A stretch of 44,544 nt of DNA from a virus: IMG/VR virus record IMGVR_UViG_3300044622_000912, positions 1 to 44,544 of that record, one strand, 5' to 3'. The position numbers were made by a program, and so were the translations under genes. Numbering within the stretch: position 1 is the first letter of the stretch; each line of letters begins with the position of its first letter. The notes beneath the pieces were generated by a model. It saw nothing but the letters and a program-made list of their open reading frames with translations, was not told where the DNA came from and searched no databases. Positions 41,939 through 44,544 of the stretch are shown here, in pieces.

Positions 41939-42388
41939 ATGAGAGATCAAGATGTAACAAAAGTTGAATTCCTATTAATGTGTAATGATAACATTGTAGT
42001 ACAACGTTTTTTTAACGTTAAAGGATTTAACAAAAACGCCCACAAATCTGAGGATTTTTATGACCATATGAGTATGGTATGTCGTAAATTAGAATATGAT
42101 TTGAAAATGCGATCAGTGGTCTATATGTTAGACAACAAATATGAAATTTCTGAGAATCCAGAAATTTTAAATACGTCAATTACTGACGGTGATGAAAATT
42201 TTAACCTTTATATTAAGGTTGGAGACCTGACAATTTGTCAGAGAAGGTTTGATGCTAAAGTGTATCCACCAAAGGTAAGATATACCGTAGACCTACGCCC
42301 AAAGCTAAAAGGTATACTAAACGACCTGACTGACATTTTTTCAGGCAAAAATTTTAATTATTTTTACCCTGAATTTATCCAAAACTAA
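41939..42388 (+). CDS. Unknown replication-operon protein
   Basis: 149 residues, MRDQDVTKVEFLLMCNDN at the start, then FNVKGFNKNAHKSEDFYDHMS and VVYMLDNKYEISENPEILN. It has alternating strands and helices and no motif I can name. It sits 22 nt after the exonuclease stop and 32 nt before the helicase gene. Expression with replication genes suggests an accessory role, not more. Confidence 0.62.
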   Translation: MRDQDVTKVEFLLMCNDNIVVQRFFNVKGFNKNAHKSEDFYDHMSMVCRKLEYDLKMRSVVYMLDNKYEISENPEILNTSITDGDENFNLYIKVGDLTICQRRFDAKVYPPKVRYTVDLRPKLKGILNDLTDIFSGKNFNYFYPEFIQN

Positions 42389-42391
42389 TAG

Positions 42392-42398
42392 TATTTAT
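42392..42398 (+). promoter_or_regulatory. TATTTAT motif before the helicase gene
   Basis: AGTATTTATCTTTACTAACAG lies 22 nt before ATG 42421. Unlike most starts here, the leader then carries AGAAGGAAAA, a purine-rich stretch like a Shine-Dalgarno sequence. Confidence 0.4.
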
Positions 42399-42420
42399 CT
42401 TTACTAACAGAAGGAAAATT

Positions 42421-43809
42421 ATGGCGACAAACAAAAATTTTGAGTATCTAGGAAACACATTCCAATTACAATTACTTAATCAAATTATCTTAGATAAAGA
42501 TTTTTCACATTCAATCATTGATGTGATTGAAAACAATTATTTTGAAAATAAATACTTTAAAATAATTACCCAAATGATCAGAGAGTATTATACAAAATAT
42601 GATCACACACCATCATTTGAGACATTAGAACAGATTACTAAATCTGAACTACAACAAGAGATTGCATCCAAGATAGTATTGGATACAATTAAGAAAATTA
42701 AGGACGCACCTATTGATGGTGTAGCTTTTGTACAGGAAAAGGCGTTAAAGTTCTGTAAACAACAGGAACTTCAAAAGGTTATGACCAAAGCTCAAAAAAT
42801 CATTGATGGTGGTGAATTTGAGAACTATGATGCCCTTGAGGAAATGGTTAGAGGAGCTTTACAAGTAGGAGCTAAAGACACAAGTTCAATGGATGTCTTC
42901 TCCAACATTGATCAGGTCCTTGATGACGACTACAGACACCCAATTCCAATGGGAATACCTGGAATTGATAGACTACTTAAAGGTGGTTTGGCTAAAGGTG
43001 AGATTGGGGTTATATTAGCACCAACGGGTGTGGGTAAATCTACAATCTTAACTAAAATTGCTAACCACGCATTTAACTTAGGAAATAACGTACTTCAGAT
43101 CTTTTTTGAGGACAACCCAAAGGTAATACAAAGAAAACATTATACACTTTGGACTAAGATTCATCCTGATGAATTGTCAGAAAAAAGAGACGAAGTTATC
43201 AAAAAGGTTAAAGATATTGAGGAATCTATGCCAAATAAGTTAATTATGAATAAGTTACCATCTGATACGGTAACCATGTCACAAATTAAGAATCAAATCA
43301 GAAAGATGGTTGCTGATGGTAATAAGATTGATATGGTATTACTTGATTACATTGACTGTGTTGTTCCTGATAAGAATTTAGGTGATGAATGGAAGAGTGA
43401 AGGATCTGTAATGAGAGCATTTGAAGCTATGTGTCACGAAATGGATTTAGTTGGATGGACTGCAACACAAGGTAATAGAAGTTCTATTTCTTCTGAGGTT
43501 GTAACAACTGATCAAATGGGTGGATCAATTAAAAAGGCACAAGTTGGTCACGTTATTATTACGGTTGCAAAAACACTTCAACAGAAAGAAATGAAATTAG
43601 CAACAATAGCAATTACAAAATCAAGGGTTGGTGATGACGGAGTTGTATTTGAGAATTGTAAATTTGATAATGCGATGCTAGACATTGACACCGATAGTTC
43701 TATGACTTTCTTAGGGTTGGAAGAACAAAAAGAAGAAAAACAACGATTAAGAGTCAAAGAGTTGTTAGAAAAAAGACAACAAAGACAAAACGAAACAAAA
43801 ACTAATTAA
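42421..43809 (+). CDS. 41: DnaB-family replicative helicase (gp41-like)
   Basis: 462 residues, close to T4 gp41 (475). The N-terminal helical domain (about 1-165) leads to the RecA-like ATPase: [21 protein letters not shown], Walker [10 protein letters not shown] (K206), [10 protein letters not shown], a Walker [11 protein letters not shown] (D309), TATQGNRSS near 352, and [15 protein letters not shown]. The protein unwinds DNA at the phage fork as a hexamer on the lagging strand; with DNA polymerase, gp32 and the FEN nuclease it forms a nearly complete T4-type replisome. The gene follows the unknown gene and precedes nrdB by 13 nt. Motifs are intact. Confidence 0.9.
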   Translation: MATNKNFEYLGNTFQLQLLNQIILDKDFSHSIIDVIENNYFENKYFKIITQMIREYYTKYDHTPSFETLEQITKSELQQEIASKIVLDTIKKIKDAPIDGVAFVQEKALKFCKQQELQKVMTKAQKIIDGGEFENYDALEEMVRGALQVGAKDTSSMDVFSNIDQVLDDDYRHPIPMGIPGIDRLLKGGLAKGEIGVILAPTGVGKSTILTKIANHAFNLGNNVLQIFFEDNPKVIQRKHYTLWTKIHPDELSEKRDEVIKKVKDIEESMPNKLIMNKLPSDTVTMSQIKNQIRKMVADGNKIDMVLLDYIDCVVPDKNLGDEWKSEGSVMRAFEAMCHEMDLVGWTATQGNRSSISSEVVTTDQMGGSIKKAQVGHVIITVAKTLQQKEMKLATIAITKSRVGDDGVVFENCKFDNAMLDIDTDSSMTFLGLEEQKEEKQRLRVKELLEKRQQRQNETKTN

Positions 43810-43822
43810 TTTTAAGAAAAAA

Positions 43823-44544
43823 ATGGAAAAAATATTAAAGGAAAACCCTAACAGGTTTGTTATCTTCCCGATTGAACACAATGACATATGGGAATACTAC
43901 AAAATGCATCAGGCGGCGTTTTGGACGGCTGAAGAAGTAGATTTAACGAATGATATTCGCGATTGGGAAAAATTAACAGATAATGAAAAGTTTTTTGTTA
44001 AGAATGTATTATCATTTTTCGCAGCTTCTGATGGGATTGTAAATGAAAATTTGGCGGAGAACTTCTATCGTGAAGTACAATATCCTGAGGCTAAGTTTTT
44101 CTACGGTTTTCAGTTGGCGATGGAGAATATTCACTCATTAATGTATTCGTTATTGATTGATACTTACATTAGTAATCCAAAAGAAAAAGATGAGTGTTTT
44201 AATGCAATTGAGAACTTACCAGCAGTTAAGAAAAAAGCGACATGGGCTCTTGATTGGATTGATAATTCATCATTCCAAGAAAGATTAATTGCGTTTGCTG
44301 CGGTTGAAGGTATATTCTTTTCAGGATCATTCTGTTCAATATTTTGGATGAAATCAAGAGGAATAATGCAAGGTTTGTGTAATGCAAATACACTTATTTT
44401 TAAAGATGAAAACTTACATTGTGATTTTGCAATTCACTTATTGAACAACCATTGTGAGGAAAAACCATCTGAAAAAAGAATTAAGGAGATTTTGTTATCG
44501 GCTTTAGAAATTGAAAAAGAATTCATTACTGAGTCATTACCTGT
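43823..44544 (+). CDS. nrdB: Ribonucleotide reductase small subunit (3' end cut off)
   Basis: The frame opens at ATG 43823 and runs off the window; 240 residues are visible. It is a class I R2 protein of the eukaryote-like type: FWTAEEVDL (D40), ENIHSLMY (E101, H104, with Y108 at the radical tyrosine position), [10 protein letters not shown] (E162) and KDENLH (E196, H199) give a full diiron set and a tyrosyl radical site. The enzyme makes deoxynucleotides for phage DNA. Two usual sequences differ: HSLMYS instead of HSE(M/T)YS and [11 protein letters not shown] instead of NELI-RDEGLH. It lies 13 nt after the helicase gene in the same operon; the large subunit may lie beyond the window. Confidence 0.92.
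   Translation, partial: MEKILKENPNRFVIFPIEHNDIWEYYKMHQAAFWTAEEVDLTNDIRDWEKLTDNEKFFVKNVLSFFAASDGIVNENLAENFYREVQYPEAKFFYGFQLAMENIHSLMYSLLIDTYISNPKEKDECFNAIENLPAVKKKATWALDWIDNSSFQERLIAFAAVEGIFFSGSFCSIFWMKSRGIMQGLCNANTLIFKDENLHCDFAIHLLNNHCEEKPSEKRIKEILLSALEIEKEFITESLP

Noticed and set aside
1-44544. tRNA genes, CRISPR arrays, IS elements, reverse transcriptase of a diversity-generating system, integrase
   Set aside because: I looked for them by motif and cloverleaf appearance and saw none; the Thr/Pro arrays lack the spacing and template repeat of such systems.

Overview
The window is a piece of an AT-rich tailed-phage genome. It belongs to a contractile-tail (myovirus) phage related to the T4 superfamily that probably infects a member of the Bacteroidetes, perhaps Flavobacteria. 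The phage assignment rests on a tail sheath, tail tube, tape-measure-like protein, gp53-like and very large baseplate proteins, gp13/gp14/gp15-like neck proteins, and a T4-type replication set (family B DNA polymerase, gp32, UvsX, FEN/RNase H-type exonuclease, gp41-like helicase, ribonucleotide reductase small subunit). The host guess rests on start codons that mostly lack Shine-Dalgarno sequences and have A-rich upstream stretches, and on two promoters of the Bacteroidetes type (TTGAC-N18-TATATTT). No tRNA, CRISPR, IS element or integrase was seen. Both ends of the window cut genes.

Layout. 1-5069: a tight four-gene glycosylation cassette (GlcNAc-transferase-like, glycosyltransferase-methyltransferase fusion, unknown glycan-type protein, HtrL/YibB-type double glycosyltransferase). 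5097-7690: two virion or adhesin-type proteins with Thr/Pro-rich linkers, the second with PKD-like and BspA-like repeats. 7807-10590: DNA polymerase. 10599-14990, minus strand: a small unknown protein, gp13-like neck protein, a zincin-superoxide dismutase fusion, and an SNF2 helicase. 15049-17022, plus strand: gp14-like, unknown, gp15-like. 17019-17183, minus strand: a 54-residue ribbon-helix-helix regulator. 17308-38623: tail and baseplate block (sheath, HAD phosphatase, tube, a tail-chaperone-like pair that may use +1 frameshifting, tape measure, 1666-aa baseplate protein with an OmpA-like domain, gp53-like, 2373-aa hub-like protein, two small proteins). 38737 to the end: replication and nucleotide metabolism.

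Regulation. The heptamer TATTTAT lies 5-41 nt upstream of the first gene of most structural transcription units on both strands, and it is absent before genes that are tightly coupled to an upstream gene. I read it as the late promoter core of this phage. DNA polymerase and gp32 instead carry host-like promoters with identical spacing. Four intrinsic terminators separate units in the tail and replication blocks.

What stands out: the zincin-MnSOD fusion; Thr/Pro linkers recurring in four virion-type proteins on the same contig as a glycosyltransferase cassette; an RHH gene with a one-turn direct repeat just upstream, placed divergently from the sheath gene; a possible +1 frameshift between tube and tape measure; and an OmpA-like domain inside a baseplate protein. 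No stretch longer than 300 bases lacks a gene.
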